This document shows positions 1 to 8,205 of a stretch of 64,000 nucleotides of DNA, piece by piece. The translations under genes and the position numbers were made by a program. The notes below the pieces were generated by a model that did no database searches, was not told the DNA's origin, and saw only the letters and a list, made by a program, of their open reading frames with translations. The first letter of the stretch is position 1. Each line of letters begins with the position of its first letter. Source of the DNA: Muricoccus harenae (lineage in GTDB: Bacteria > Pseudomonadota > Alphaproteobacteria > Acetobacterales > Acetobacteraceae); NCBI RefSeq assembly GCF_009848505.1, contig NZ_WWDL01000031.1:1-64000 (forward strand), given 5' to 3'.

Positions 1-317
1 CCGGGCGGCTCGGAACAGGTCAGGGCCAGCACCTTGGCCACCGTCGCGGTGGCCAGCGGCGCCCGGCCAGGCTTGCGCGTCTTGTCGCGCAGCAGCCCGT
101 CGACACCCTGTTCGGCATAGCGCACCTACCACCGCCAGACCCCGGGGCGGCTGACGCCCGCGCGGCGCGCCACCTCCAGAACCGGCAGCCGCTCAGCGGA
201 GAGCAGAATGATGTTGGCCCGCTGTACATGCTTGAGCGGGCGGTTCCGGTCGCCAATGATCGCAGCCAGGTGGGCGCGATCCTCAGATCCAACGATGACA
301 CTGACGGTCTGGGCCAT
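1..317 (-). pseudogene. IS630-family transposase, N-terminal part with in-frame stop
   Basis: The product would be the DNA-binding N-terminus of an IS630 transposase. From the ATG at 317 the frame encodes an HTH region containing RRAGVSRPGVWRW, then meets a TAG at 128-126 (codon 64). The same frame continues after the stop with VRYAEQGVDGLLRDKTRKPG, the sequence expected for this family (tryptophan-rich HTH end, then the GLLRDKTRKPGR linker). A single C-to-T change (CAG to TAG) would explain it. The copy is therefore probably inactive unless the stop is read through. The 3' part, including the DDE domain, is beyond the window edge. Confidence 0.75.
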
Positions 318-375
318 GCCCAGAGAATTCCAGCGCAGCGCCCCCTTGTGAATCCTCCGTCTGGGTCAGTGCACT
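1..375 (-). mobile_element. IS630-family insertion sequence, 5' end only (cut by window edge)
   Basis: The first 375 bases look like the start of an IS630-type element: a transposase reading frame on the minus strand begins at 317. About 55 bases before that start lies the sequence TCAGTGCACTAG (366-377), which I take as the terminal end next to a TA target dinucleotide at 375-376, since IS630/Tc1 elements insert at TA. The other end lies outside the window, so the full element and its second terminal repeat cannot be seen. The element boundary is inferred, not proven. Confidence 0.5.
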
Positions 376-477
376 AGCTGAACAGCGAACCCCTGACCTC
401 GTCCTTGCCCCGCCATCCAACCCAAACAGCGAATCACGCCGGCAGGTCAGACACCAGAGGCCGATTTCAGCACCCTG

Positions 478-1725
478 CTAAAGGCTGAAAATCGCGCGCA
501 GCCCGACAGCCTCGAAATCGCGCTTGCCCGTGAACAGATCGGTTGTGCCATTCTGATACTGCGCGGCAAGTCGAAGCTGGCGTGACAGGTACCAGTTCAT
601 TCCCACGGTCCAGATGCTCTGCTTGCTGCCTCGCGATCCATCCCGCAGATCAACGGTGCTGTAGCGCGCGGCGAGCTCCAGTACGCCCCAGTTGTTCGCG
701 GAAGGGTTGATCCAACCTTTGGTGGCCGGACGCACCCAGGTTCCATCTTCCTTGTTGCGCTCGCGCGCCGGCCCGATCAGCGGATAGGCGCCCTGGATGT
801 ACCAGCCCTCGAAACTGCGGTCGCCACCGTCGGTGGCATCGATTTCGACGCGTTGCCACAGCGCCTCGAAATAGAGTGGGCCTAGCCGGCCGGCGAGTTC
901 CGGCCCCACGGCGATGGCGTGGTCCGCAGGGATCGAGCCGCTGTCGAGCAGGCGCCGGCTATCCACGCGAAGCTCGGGAAAGTCGCGCAGCCTGACGGCT
1001 GCCGGGCCAGGGTTGGTGCCTGGGTGGAGCTGCGCCGCGAAATCAGCGCCGAGTTGCAGTTGCAGGTTCGGATGAGAAAGTGCGAGCACGACCGCGCGGC
1101 CGGCCACGCCACGCTGGCGATCATCATTCGGCGTCGAGGCCACTCCGCCGGTGACATAGCCGCTAGCGTTCCAGCGGGCGCCGCCACTCCCGATCGCGCC
1201 ATTCCCCTCGATGCCGACGGCCAAACGCGTGTCGCCCGAAGCTAGGCTGCTGGCGATGCTGGTGATGGATGTCCGTTCCATGAACAGCAGGTCGAGCGAG
1301 CTGGCGGCATACTCGGGCAGATGTTGCGGCGTGAACGCGCCGGCTCGGATCGTCGCCCATTTGAGGCCGGTATAGGCGATCTGCGCCTCGAACAGGTTGC
1401 TGTAGTCGTTCGGGCTGGCTCCACCGAAATCCCAGGTGAAATTGTAGGAGAAATCCTGCAGCACCGTCCCGCGGACCCCCAGCCGCCCGCGCCGCAAGTT
1501 GACGCCGCTGCGATAGCCGCCCGGCACGTCCTGACCGAAATATGATCCGGCATCGGCATCCAGGCGGAGGACCGGCGAAGCCGTGAAGGCCCCGCCTCCG
1601 AGGTGCAGCGTCGGCTTTGCGTCGTCCCAGACCACGCCGTCCTGGCGCGGCGGCGTAGTCTGGTCCTGTGCGGCGGCAGGGGCAGCGGCCAACACGGCGA
1701 AGGCCAGACACAAAGCACGAGACAT
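478..1725 (-). CDS. OprO/OprP-type phosphate-selective porin family protein
   Basis: A 415-residue outer-membrane beta-barrel protein of the Porin_O_P family, whose members form anion (phosphate or polyphosphate) channels. It has a clear Sec signal peptide (MSRALCLAFAVLAAAPAAAQ). The body is rich in alternating hydrophobic and polar strands with many Tyr, Trp and Gly residues, and features NLRRGRLGVRG and RAGAFTPQHLPEY, which resemble early strands of OprP. The C-terminus ends in a strand closing with FSL, as expected for BAM-recognised barrels, and the length fits the family. It lies tail-out from the ars operon on the opposite strand. Specificity (phosphate, arsenate or another anion) cannot be read from the sequence. 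Confidence 0.85.
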   Translation of the reverse strand: MSRALCLAFAVLAAAPAAAQDQTTPPRQDGVVWDDAKPTLHLGGGAFTASPVLRLDADAGSYFGQDVPGGYRSGVNLRRGRLGVRGTVLQDFSYNFTWDFGGASPNDYSNLFEAQIAYTGLKWATIRAGAFTPQHLPEYAASSLDLLFMERTSITSIASSLASGDTRLAVGIEGNGAIGSGGARWNASGYVTGGVASTPNDDRQRGVAGRAVVLALSHPNLQLQLGADFAAQLHPGTNPGPAAVRLRDFPELRVDSRRLLDSGSIPADHAIAVGPELAGRLGPLYFEALWQRVEIDATDGGDRSFEGWYIQGAYPLIGPARERNKEDGTWVRPATKGWINPSANNWGVLELAARYSTVDLRDGSRGSKQSIWTVGMNWYLSRQLRLAAQYQNGTTDLFTGKRDFEAVGLRAIFSL

Positions 1726-1818
1726 CAGCGAACCCTCCGGTTTTCGTGCCGGGCGTCCGTTGTTCCTCAGCCCCGCCCCCGCGCAACCGCAGTGGCTGCG
1801 GTCACGTCAGGGGGGAGA

Positions 1819-1998
1819 TCAATTCCTCCCTTCCGCGTCGTCGCGGAACTCACTTTCCGGTGCGCCATCCTGCGAATTCGGAGGCGTTCCAGATTGCTCA
1901 TCTCTCTGTTCTAGCTTCTTCTGCGCCTTCGCCCTGGCCTTCGCTTCCTTGGCGTTGTTTCGCTGCGCACGTTCAAAGTCGTAGTTCGGCTTCCGCAA
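1819..1998 (-). CDS. small conserved-looking Lys/Arg/Glu-rich protein (59 aa), TTG start
   Basis: A short reading frame that begins RKPNYDFERAQRNNAKEAKA and continues as a highly charged helix rich in Ala, Lys and Arg, then an acidic tail ending EGRN. The pattern (R/K-PNY-x-F/Q-E-R followed by a basic helix) resembles small uncharacterised cytosolic proteins common in alphaproteobacteria; that family resemblance is from memory. The only reasonable start is TTG at 1998, preceded by GGGAGA about seven bases upstream. There is no signal peptide or membrane segment. It stands alone between the porin and the ars operon. Function unknown. Confidence 0.6.
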   Translation of the reverse strand: MRKPNYDFERAQRNNAKEAKARAKAQKKLEQRDEQSGTPPNSQDGAPESEFRDDAEGRN

Positions 1999-2232
1999 TT
2001 TCAGTCTCCCGTAAATCCCTTAGGATGCCGGCTCCTTACCATGAGCCATGGGATGATGGCGGGGTTTAACCGCCCAAATGTCACCCGAAACACATTTCTC
2101 CCAGGTCGACCGCGTGACGGAGGTTCCCGGGCCTGGTGCATGATTGAAGCCCGCCCGGTGGGTTCGGCCTCCATGCCCCTGCACGCATGATGTGGTTCCT
2201 ACCCTTGGGGGAGAGCAAGAACCATCGAAGTC

Positions 2233-2284
2233 TTGCAAATGGCCCGCCCCGCCGCCATAATACGATTCAACTCGAAATATCGTA
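2233..2284 (+). promoter_or_regulatory. arsR promoter with overlapping operator
   Basis: A sigma70-like promoter is visible: TTGCAA (2233-2238), 17-base spacer, CATAAT (2256-2261). A perfect inverted repeat TACGAT-N12-ATCGTA (2261-2284) overlaps the -10 box and the expected transcription start, 11 bases before the arsR ATG. An ArsR bound there would block RNA polymerase, the usual autorepression arrangement for this family. No classic Shine-Dalgarno is seen in the short leader. Confidence 0.6.
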
Positions 2285-2294
2285 AAATTGCAGA

Positions 2295-2654
2295 ATGGAT
2301 GCCAGTCAGGCTGTCGTGGCGCTCGGCGCCCTCGCCCAGGAGACCCGCCTCCAGGTTTTCCGCATGCTGGTGGAGCAGGGGCCGGACGGCCTGCCCGCAG
2401 GTGTGATCGCGGAGCGCCTGGGCCTGCCGCCCTCCTCGTTGACCTTCCACCTGCAGCAGCTTTTGCGTGGCGGCCTGGTCACCCAACGCCGGGTCAGCCG
2501 CCAACTCTTCTACGCGATGGTTCCGGACGCGATAAACGGCCTTGTCGCCTATCTCACCGAGCATTGCTGCGGCAGTCAGGCGATCTGCGGCCCCGCCTGC
2601 GACCCCACGGCCCCTGATGCCCGCCCCGCCAACATCAACGAGGAATGCCGATGA
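2295..2654 (+). CDS. arsR: ArsR/SmtB-family arsenic-responsive repressor
   Basis: A 119-residue winged-helix repressor that releases DNA when it binds As(III) or Sb(III), derepressing the operon. The HTH is around residues 35-70 (AERLGLPPSSLTFHLQQLLR). Unlike the E. coli R773 repressor it lacks a CVC motif in the recognition helix. It instead has Cys91, Cys92, Cys98 and Cys102 in the C-terminal tail (HCCGSQAICGPAC). The C-C-x5-C spacing matches the triad known for Acidithiobacillus ferrooxidans ArsR (Cys95, Cys96, Cys102). It is first in arsR-arsC-acr3 and overlaps arsC by ATGA. Confidence 0.92.
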   Translation: MDASQAVVALGALAQETRLQVFRMLVEQGPDGLPAGVIAERLGLPPSSLTFHLQQLLRGGLVTQRRVSRQLFYAMVPDAINGLVAYLTEHCCGSQAICGPACDPTAPDARPANINEECR

Positions 2655-3088
2655 CCGTTACGATCTATCACAATCCGGCCTGCGGAACCTCGCGCAACGT
2701 CCTCGCCCTCATCCGCAACTCCGGCGAGGAGCCGGAGGTCATCGAATACCTTAAGACGCCGCCGTCTCGGGAGCAGCTGGCGGACCTCGTCCGGCGCATG
2801 GGCATCAGCCTCCGTGACCTGCTCCGGCAGAAGGGCACGGCCTATGACCAACTCGGGCTCGGCGATCCGGTGCTGACCGACGACCAACTGCTCGACGCCA
2901 TGATGGCGCATCCCATCCTCATCAACCGGCCCATAGTGGTGACGCCGCTCGGCGTGCGGCTGTGCAGGCCGTCGGAGGCGGTGCTGAACATCCTCCCGGA
3001 CGAACAGCAGGGTGCCTTCGCCAAGGAGGACGGCGAGAAGGTCATTGACGACCAAGGTCGGCGCGCGGCGCCGGGGAATGCGGCATGA
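2651..3088 (+). CDS. arsC: arsenate reductase, glutaredoxin-coupled ArsC family
   Basis: Reduces arsenate to arsenite using glutathione and glutaredoxin, providing the substrate for the efflux pump encoded next. The catalytic Cys11 lies in YHNPACGTSRN close to the N-terminus, as in plasmid R773 ArsC. The arginines expected to bind the oxyanion are in LINRPIVV and VRLCRP. The length of 145 residues is typical. I chose ATG 2651 over ATG 2645 because it gives the conserved MTVTIYHNP start, overlaps the arsR stop as ATGA, and keeps GAGGA at a normal distance. It overlaps acr3 by four bases, so the three genes are translationally coupled. Confidence 0.93.
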   Translation: MTVTIYHNPACGTSRNVLALIRNSGEEPEVIEYLKTPPSREQLADLVRRMGISLRDLLRQKGTAYDQLGLGDPVLTDDQLLDAMMAHPILINRPIVVTPLGVRLCRPSEAVLNILPDEQQGAFAKEDGEKVIDDQGRRAAPGNAA

Positions 3089-4179
3089 GCGCGGCCGCGC
3101 AGGGCGAGGCTGCCATCCAGCGGCGCCGGGCGGCGATGGGCAGCTTCGAACGCTACCTGACGCTCTGGGTGGCCTTGTGCATCGTCGTGGGTATCGCGCT
3201 CGGCGCCCTGCTTCCCGGCCCGTTCCAGACGCTCGGCCGCATGGAGGTCGCGCAAGTCAACATCCCCGTCGCCCTGCTGATCTGGGCCATGATCGTGCCC
3301 ATGCTGCTGCGCGTGGACTTCGCCGCCATGGGCCAGGTTGCCCAGCACTGGCGCGGCATCGCCGTCACCCTCGGCATCAACTGGCTGGTGAAGCCCTTCT
3401 CCATGGCGTTGCTGGGCTGGCTGTTCATCGGCTGGCTGTTCCGGCCCTGGCTACCGGAGAATCAGATCGACAGCTATATCGCCGGGCTCATCCTGCTGGC
3501 CGCGGCACCCTGCACGGCCATGGTGTTCGTGTGGTCACGCCTGACGGACGGCGAGCCGAACTTTACGCTGAGCCAGGTGGCACTCAACGATGCCATCATG
3601 GTCGTGGCCTTCGCGCCCGTGGTCGGCCTGCTGCTCGGCCTCTCCGCCATCACGGTGCCCTGGGACACGCTGCTGCTGTCGGTGGTGCTCTACATCATCG
3701 TGCCGGTCTTCGCGGCGCAGATCTGGCGGCGCTGCCTGCTGGCATCCGGGGGCGCGGCGCGGCTGGAGCGCACGCTAAAGGCGCTGAACCCGGTGTCGCT
3801 GGTCGCCTTGCTGACCACGCTGGTGCTGCTGTTCGGCTTCCAGGGCGAGCAGATCCTGGCGCAGCCGCTGGTCATCTTGCTGCTCGCCGTCCCCATCCTG
3901 ATCCAGGTCTACCTGAATGCGGGCCTCGCCTACGTGCTGAACCGGCAGTGCGGCTCGGCGCACAGCGTGGCGGGGCCATCAGCCCTCATCGGCGCCAGCA
4001 ACTTCTTCGAACTGGCCGTCGCCGCCGCCATTAGCCTGTTCGGCTTCGAATCCGGCGCCGCGCTGGCCACCGTGGTTGGCGTTCTGGTAGAGGTGCCGGT
4101 CATGCTTTCGGTGGTTCACATCGTGATGCGCAGCCGCGCCTGGTACGACCGCGGGGCGAGCCGGGCGGCGGCTGGCTAG
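3085..4179 (+). CDS. acr3: ACR3-family arsenite efflux permease
   Basis: An inner-membrane protein of 364 residues with about ten hydrophobic segments, belonging to the ACR3 (BART superfamily) arsenite exporters. The hallmark segment AAAPCTAMVFVWS carries the conserved cysteine (Cys143) required in characterised ACR3 proteins, and VLVEVPVML near the C-terminus carries the conserved glutamate. It starts by an ATGA overlap with arsC. It exports the arsenite that ArsC makes. The family is unrelated in sequence to the E. coli ArsB antiporter although often annotated arsB. Confidence 0.93.
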   Translation: MSAAAQGEAAIQRRRAAMGSFERYLTLWVALCIVVGIALGALLPGPFQTLGRMEVAQVNIPVALLIWAMIVPMLLRVDFAAMGQVAQHWRGIAVTLGINWLVKPFSMALLGWLFIGWLFRPWLPENQIDSYIAGLILLAAAPCTAMVFVWSRLTDGEPNFTLSQVALNDAIMVVAFAPVVGLLLGLSAITVPWDTLLLSVVLYIIVPVFAAQIWRRCLLASGGAARLERTLKALNPVSLVALLTTLVLLFGFQGEQILAQPLVILLLAVPILIQVYLNAGLAYVLNRQCGSAHSVAGPSALIGASNFFELAVAAAISLFGFESGAALATVVGVLVEVPVMLSVVHIVMRSRAWYDRGASRAAAG

Positions 4180-4308
4180 CCGCCCCGCCGCCATTTCGAA
4201 TCCACCCGACATGGCTACCTTGGCCGCCATGCCGATCGATGTGCCGGTGATCCGCTCCGCCGACAGTTTCCTGCCTGCTGGGCGTGACCAGGGTGGGCCA
4301 GCCGCCCA

Positions 4309-5541
4309 ATGAGGGCATCCCCCAGCCAGTGGCGTGCGCCGCTTCCCGGTAGCCGGGGCTTTGTCGCCGCCATCGTCGCCGCGCAGGTCCTGACCCAGAT
4401 CGGCGCCTTCACGCTGCCGGCCCTTCTGCCCGCCTACATCGAAGGATGGGACCTGACCAAGACCGAAGCCGGGTGGCTCGTCGGCATCTTCTTCGCCGCC
4501 TATGTACCCGCGGTGCCGGTGCTGCTGTCCCTGACGGACCGGGTGCCGGCCCGGCGCGTCTATCTGGTCGGCACGGCGCTCACGGCGCTTTCCCATCTTG
4601 GCTTCGCCCTGGTGGCTGAGGGCTTCTGGTCCGGCCTGCTGATGCGCGCGCTGGCCGGGATCGGGTGGGCGGGTGCCTATATGCCCGGCCTCAAGGCCAT
4701 TGCCGATCCGCTGGAAGGAGCGGCACAGTCGCGCGCCGTTTCCTGGCATGCCGCGGGCGTCGGCATTGCGGGCGCCGTCTCCTTCGCAGCCGCCACCCTG
4801 TTCGACTTCCTGGCCGGACCAGGCGCTGCCTTCCTTTTCGGCGCTGTCGCCGCGGCCACAGCCTTCGCCATTGCCGCGGCGGTCATGCCCCGCATGCCAC
4901 CGCGGCAAACGGGGACGGCGACGGGCGCGCTGCTCGACTTCCGGCCGGTGTTCCGTAACCGCCGGGCGATGGCATGGATCGTCGGCTACACCGTTCACAC
5001 CTGGGAACTGACCGCCCTGCGCGCCTGGGGCGTCACATTCCTCGCCGCCACCGCGTCCCGGCTCGGCGCGCCGGATTGGATGCCCGGGCCGGCCGTGTTG
5101 TTCACCGCGGCAGGGCTTGCGGGCATCGCCGTGTCCGTCACCGGCAATGAGACGGCGCAGCGCCACGGGCGCGGCCGGGTGGTGCTTTGGGCCATGGGCA
5201 GCGCGGCGGCGCTGTCGCTGCTCGCGGGCTGGACAACGGGGCTGTCCGTCGTCATGGCCGCTCTGCTCGTGCTGCTGTGGAATGCCGCCATCTACCTGGA
5301 CAGTGCAGCCCTCACCGCCGGGACGGTGCAGGCGGCGGACAAGAACCTCCGGGGGGCAACGATGGGGCTGCACAGCATGGCGGGCTATGCTGGCGGCTTC
5401 CTCGGCCCGCTCGGCGTCGGATGGGTTCTCGACTTGGCGGGTGGCGATGGCGTGCTCGGCTGGGGCCTCGCCTTCGGCCATCTTGCGGTCGTCACGCTCG
5501 CCGGCCTCCTCATCGTCCGGCGCCTGGGGCGGGCGGGCTGA
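4309..5541 (+). CDS. major facilitator superfamily transporter
   Basis: A 410-residue, 12-segment membrane protein of the MFS. The loop between segments 2 and 3 (LTDRVPARRVYLVG) fits the superfamily motif with a conserved Asp and following Arg residues, and the two halves are separated by a hydrophilic linker around residues 195-215 (PRMPPRQTGTATG). It begins 129 bases after acr3 on the same strand and could be co-transcribed with the ars genes, but no ars-specific hallmark is visible. It is not the ArsJ exporter as far as can be judged, since no GAPDH partner is adjacent. Substrate unknown. Confidence 0.8.
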   Translation: MRASPSQWRAPLPGSRGFVAAIVAAQVLTQIGAFTLPALLPAYIEGWDLTKTEAGWLVGIFFAAYVPAVPVLLSLTDRVPARRVYLVGTALTALSHLGFALVAEGFWSGLLMRALAGIGWAGAYMPGLKAIADPLEGAAQSRAVSWHAAGVGIAGAVSFAAATLFDFLAGPGAAFLFGAVAAATAFAIAAAVMPRMPPRQTGTATGALLDFRPVFRNRRAMAWIVGYTVHTWELTALRAWGVTFLAATASRLGAPDWMPGPAVLFTAAGLAGIAVSVTGNETAQRHGRGRVVLWAMGSAAALSLLAGWTTGLSVVMAALLVLLWNAAIYLDSAALTAGTVQAADKNLRGATMGLHSMAGYAGGFLGPLGVGWVLDLAGGDGVLGWGLAFGHLAVVTLAGLLIVRRLGRAG

Positions 5542-5667
5542 CGCGCCAAAGGCCTGGGTGCGGCGCTACGGACGGCGCAGCACCAGCCGACTGGACTTGA
5601 AGGACACCGCTACGCCGCAGGCACCGCGGCGACGTTAAGCTCGATCGGATCCCCGGCACCCCTCCGG

Positions 5668-7020
5668 ATGCCGCGGTTTATGGAGGATGCCCTGCTCGAA
5701 CTCGCCATCGTCCTCTTGCTTGTCCTGCTGAACGGCGTCTTCGCCCTTTCGGAGCTTGCCCTGGTCTCGGCGCGGCGTCCGCGGCTGCGTGCTATGGCCG
5801 AGGCCGGCCGCCCCGGCGCCAGCACTGCCCTGGCGGTTGCAGAGAACCCGGGCCGCTTTCTTTCAACCGTCCAGGTCGGCATCACCCTGGTCGGCGTGCT
5901 GGCGGGCGCCTTCTCCGGCTCCGCCCTCGGCGGGCGGGTCGCGGCCTGGCTGGCGGGGCTCGGGGTGCCCCAGGCGGTGGCCGAGCCGGCCGGGTTCGGG
6001 GCCATCATCGCCCTCGTCACCTACCTCTCCATTGTCATCGGCGAACTCGTCCCCAAGCGCCTGGCGCTGCGCGACGCGGAGGGCCTAGCCTGCCGCGTCG
6101 CACCGCTCATGGCGGTGGTGTCGCGCGTCGCAGCCCCGGTCGTCTGGCTGCTCGACACCTCCAGCAACCTGATCTTCCGCCTGCTCGGCCTCGGCGACGA
6201 GCCGGAGGAGCGGGTGACGGACGAGGACCTGCGTGCGCTGGTCACCGAAGCCGAGCGCCAGGGCACCATCCAGACGGCGGAGCGGCGCATGATCGCGGGC
6301 GTGCTGCGCCTCGGCGACCGGCCGGTGGTGGGTGTCATGACTCCGCGCGGCGAAGTGGTTTGGCTCGATGCGGGTGCGAGCGAGGACAGGGTTCGCGAGA
6401 TCCTCCTCCGCACGACGCATTCGCGGCTCCCTGTCGGCGAAGGCTCGCCGGATGCCATGATCGGCGTCGTCCCCTCGCGCGAACTGCTGGCGGCGCTGGT
6501 GCGGGGCGAGCCGCTCGAATTGCGAAAGCGGGTGCGGAACGCGCCGGTCGTGCCCGCAGCCGCCGACGCGCTCGACGTGCTGGAGACGCTGCAGCGGGCC
6601 GAAGTTCCGATGGCGCTGGTGCATGACGAATACGGTGACTTCGAGGGCATCGTCACCCCCGCCGACCTGGGCCATGTCATCGTGGGTGCCTTCCGCTCCG
6701 AAGCGGATGACGAGCCGGCGGCAGTGCAGCGCGAGGATGGCTCATGGCTGCTCGCGGGCTGGATGCCCGCCGATGAGATGGCTGAGCGCCTGCGGATCGC
6801 CCTCCCGGCCCAGCGCAGCTACCAGACGACCGCCGGCTTCATCCTCCAGGCCATGGGTCACCTGCCGCGCGCGGGGGAGGCCGCTGAGGCGCAGGGCTGG
6901 CGCTTCGAGGTCATCGATCTGGATGGGCGGCGCATCGACAAGGTGCTGGCCGCCCCGGTCCAGCCCGGCACTACCCTCATGGCCCGCCGCCCCGGGGCCG
7001 GCCCGGCGCCGCGGACTTAG
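5668..7020 (+). CDS. CorC/HlyC-family membrane protein (DUF21 + CBS pair + CorC_HlyC domain)
   Basis: A 450-residue protein of the UPF0053/CNNM-like family, linked to magnesium and cobalt efflux or resistance in characterised members and often labelled hemolysin. Residues 1-190 form the DUF21 membrane domain (about four hydrophobic segments, including FALSELALVSARRPRL and YLSIVIGELVPKRLAL). A CBS pair follows at roughly 210-330 (GVMTPRGEVVWL, VHDEYGDFEGIVTPADL), and the C-terminal FAD-binding-like CorC_HlyC domain is at about 350-440. ATG 5668 or ATG 5680 could be the start. It is monocistronic and convergent with the next gene, with a hairpin between. Confidence 0.88.
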   Translation: MPRFMEDALLELAIVLLLVLLNGVFALSELALVSARRPRLRAMAEAGRPGASTALAVAENPGRFLSTVQVGITLVGVLAGAFSGSALGGRVAAWLAGLGVPQAVAEPAGFGAIIALVTYLSIVIGELVPKRLALRDAEGLACRVAPLMAVVSRVAAPVVWLLDTSSNLIFRLLGLGDEPEERVTDEDLRALVTEAERQGTIQTAERRMIAGVLRLGDRPVVGVMTPRGEVVWLDAGASEDRVREILLRTTHSRLPVGEGSPDAMIGVVPSRELLAALVRGEPLELRKRVRNAPVVPAAADALDVLETLQRAEVPMALVHDEYGDFEGIVTPADLGHVIVGAFRSEADDEPAAVQREDGSWLLAGWMPADEMAERLRIALPAQRSYQTTAGFILQAMGHLPRAGEAAEAQGWRFEVIDLDGRRIDKVLAAPVQPGTTLMARRPGAGPAPRT

Positions 7021-7072
7021 GTAAATTCGCCTTCCTCCTCCTGACCTACCGCCGAGGGCGGGCTGGAGCATC

Positions 7073-7105
7073 GCTTCCGCCCGCCGGACGCCGCCGGGCG
7101 GAAGC
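7073..7105. terminator. hairpin between convergent genes, probable bidirectional terminator
   Basis: A perfect 11-base inverted repeat (GCTTCCGCCCG ... CGGGCGGAAGC) with an 11-base loop lies between the stop of the CorC-like gene and the stop of the oppositely oriented Bug gene. There is no clear T-tract on either side, so its efficiency is uncertain. Confidence 0.5.
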
Positions 7106-7119
7106 CCTTCCGGCGAGCC

Positions 7120-8154
7120 TCAATCCAGGCTTGCGCCCGAGACGCGCACGGCTTCCTGCCAGATCGGCGCATCGGCGCGCATCGCCGCCGCGAATTCGGC
7201 GGGCGTGCTGCAGACCGCGGTGGTCCCGAGGCGCTCAAGCTTTTCGCGGAAGCCTGCATCGGCGCAGGCGGGCTTCAGCTCACCCGCGATGCGATCGATG
7301 ATGGCGACGGGAACGCCGGCCGGGGCGGCAATGCCGTTCCAGGTTTCTGCGCGGAAGCCGGGATAGCCCTGCTCGGCCACCGTCGGCACCTGCGGCATGG
7401 CCGGCGAGCGCTCGGCACCCGAGACGGCAAGCACGCGGATCGCGTCCCCCTGCACATGCGGGATCATGTCCGAGGTGTTGCCGAAATAAGCGGCGAGGCG
7501 GCCGCCGAGCAGGTCCTGCATCGCCGGCGATCCACCGCGATAGGGGACATGCTGCATCTCGATCCCCGCCCGCTGCAACAGCAGCGCCATGACCAGATGC
7601 GTGGAGGAGCCGGTGCTCGCCGAGCCGTAATTGAGCTGCCCACCCTGCCGCTTGGCCAGGGCCACGAACTCGCCCAGCGTGCGCACGCCGAGGCTGGCGC
7701 TCACGCCGATGGCCAGCGGGTTGGAGGCCACGATCGACACCGGCGCGAAATCCCGCTCGGCGACGAAGGGCACCGTCGTCAGCGCCGGCAGCATCACCAT
7801 CTGGGACGCGCTGGCGGTCAGCAGCGTGTATCCGTCCGGCGCGCTCCGCCGGACAGCCTCCAGGGCGATGGTCCCGTTGCCGCCGCTGCGGTTCTCGACG
7901 ACGATGGACTGCCCCAGCCGTGCCGAAAGCCATTCCGCGCTGAGCCGGGCGATGCTGTCCGTCACCCCGCCCGGCGCGAAGGGCACCAGGAGGCGGATAG
8001 GGCGGTCCGGCCAGACGGCCTGGCTCGCGGCCGGCCGGGGAAGGCCCGCCAGGACGAATCCAAGCGCCAGCAGCCCGGCCAGCGCGCAGGGGGAGCGGAG
8101 CCGGCCCCGGACAGAAGCCCCGCCGCGGGATGGGCGAAGGTGATCGGAAGGCAT
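7120..8154 (-). CDS. Bug/TctC-family periplasmic solute-binding protein
   Basis: A 344-residue extracytoplasmic binding protein of the tripartite tricarboxylate transporter (TTT) family; members bind carboxylates, amino acids or related small acids. Family signatures: PDRPIRLLVPFAPGG and the following Asp, IVVENRSGGNGTIA, MQHVPYRGGSPAMQDLLGG, and TWNGIAAPAGVP. A charged N-terminus precedes a hydrophobic signal segment ending LPRPAASQA. I place the start at ATG 8154, which has CAGGAG nine bases upstream; the open frame extends further to 8190 without a better site. It is 51 bases behind a second Bug gene, probably the same operon. No TctA/TctB membrane gene is adjacent. Confidence 0.88.
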   Translation of the reverse strand: MPSDHLRPSRGGASVRGRLRSPCALAGLLALGFVLAGLPRPAASQAVWPDRPIRLLVPFAPGGVTDSIARLSAEWLSARLGQSIVVENRSGGNGTIALEAVRRSAPDGYTLLTASASQMVMLPALTTVPFVAERDFAPVSIVASNPLAIGVSASLGVRTLGEFVALAKRQGGQLNYGSASTGSSTHLVMALLLQRAGIEMQHVPYRGGSPAMQDLLGGRLAAYFGNTSDMIPHVQGDAIRVLAVSGAERSPAMPQVPTVAEQGYPGFRAETWNGIAAPAGVPVAIIDRIAGELKPACADAGFREKLERLGTTAVCSTPAEFAAAMRADAPIWQEAVRVSGASLD

Positions 8155-8205
8155 CGGTGTGGACTCCTGTACGGGAAGATGGAGAGGCATCCTGTGGAAA
8201 GGCCC

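Noticed and set aside
3979-5481. 500-codon open frame on the minus strand across acr3 and the MFS gene
   Set aside because: Low-complexity Gly/Arg/Gln-rich product with no recognisable domain, fully antisense to two well-supported genes.
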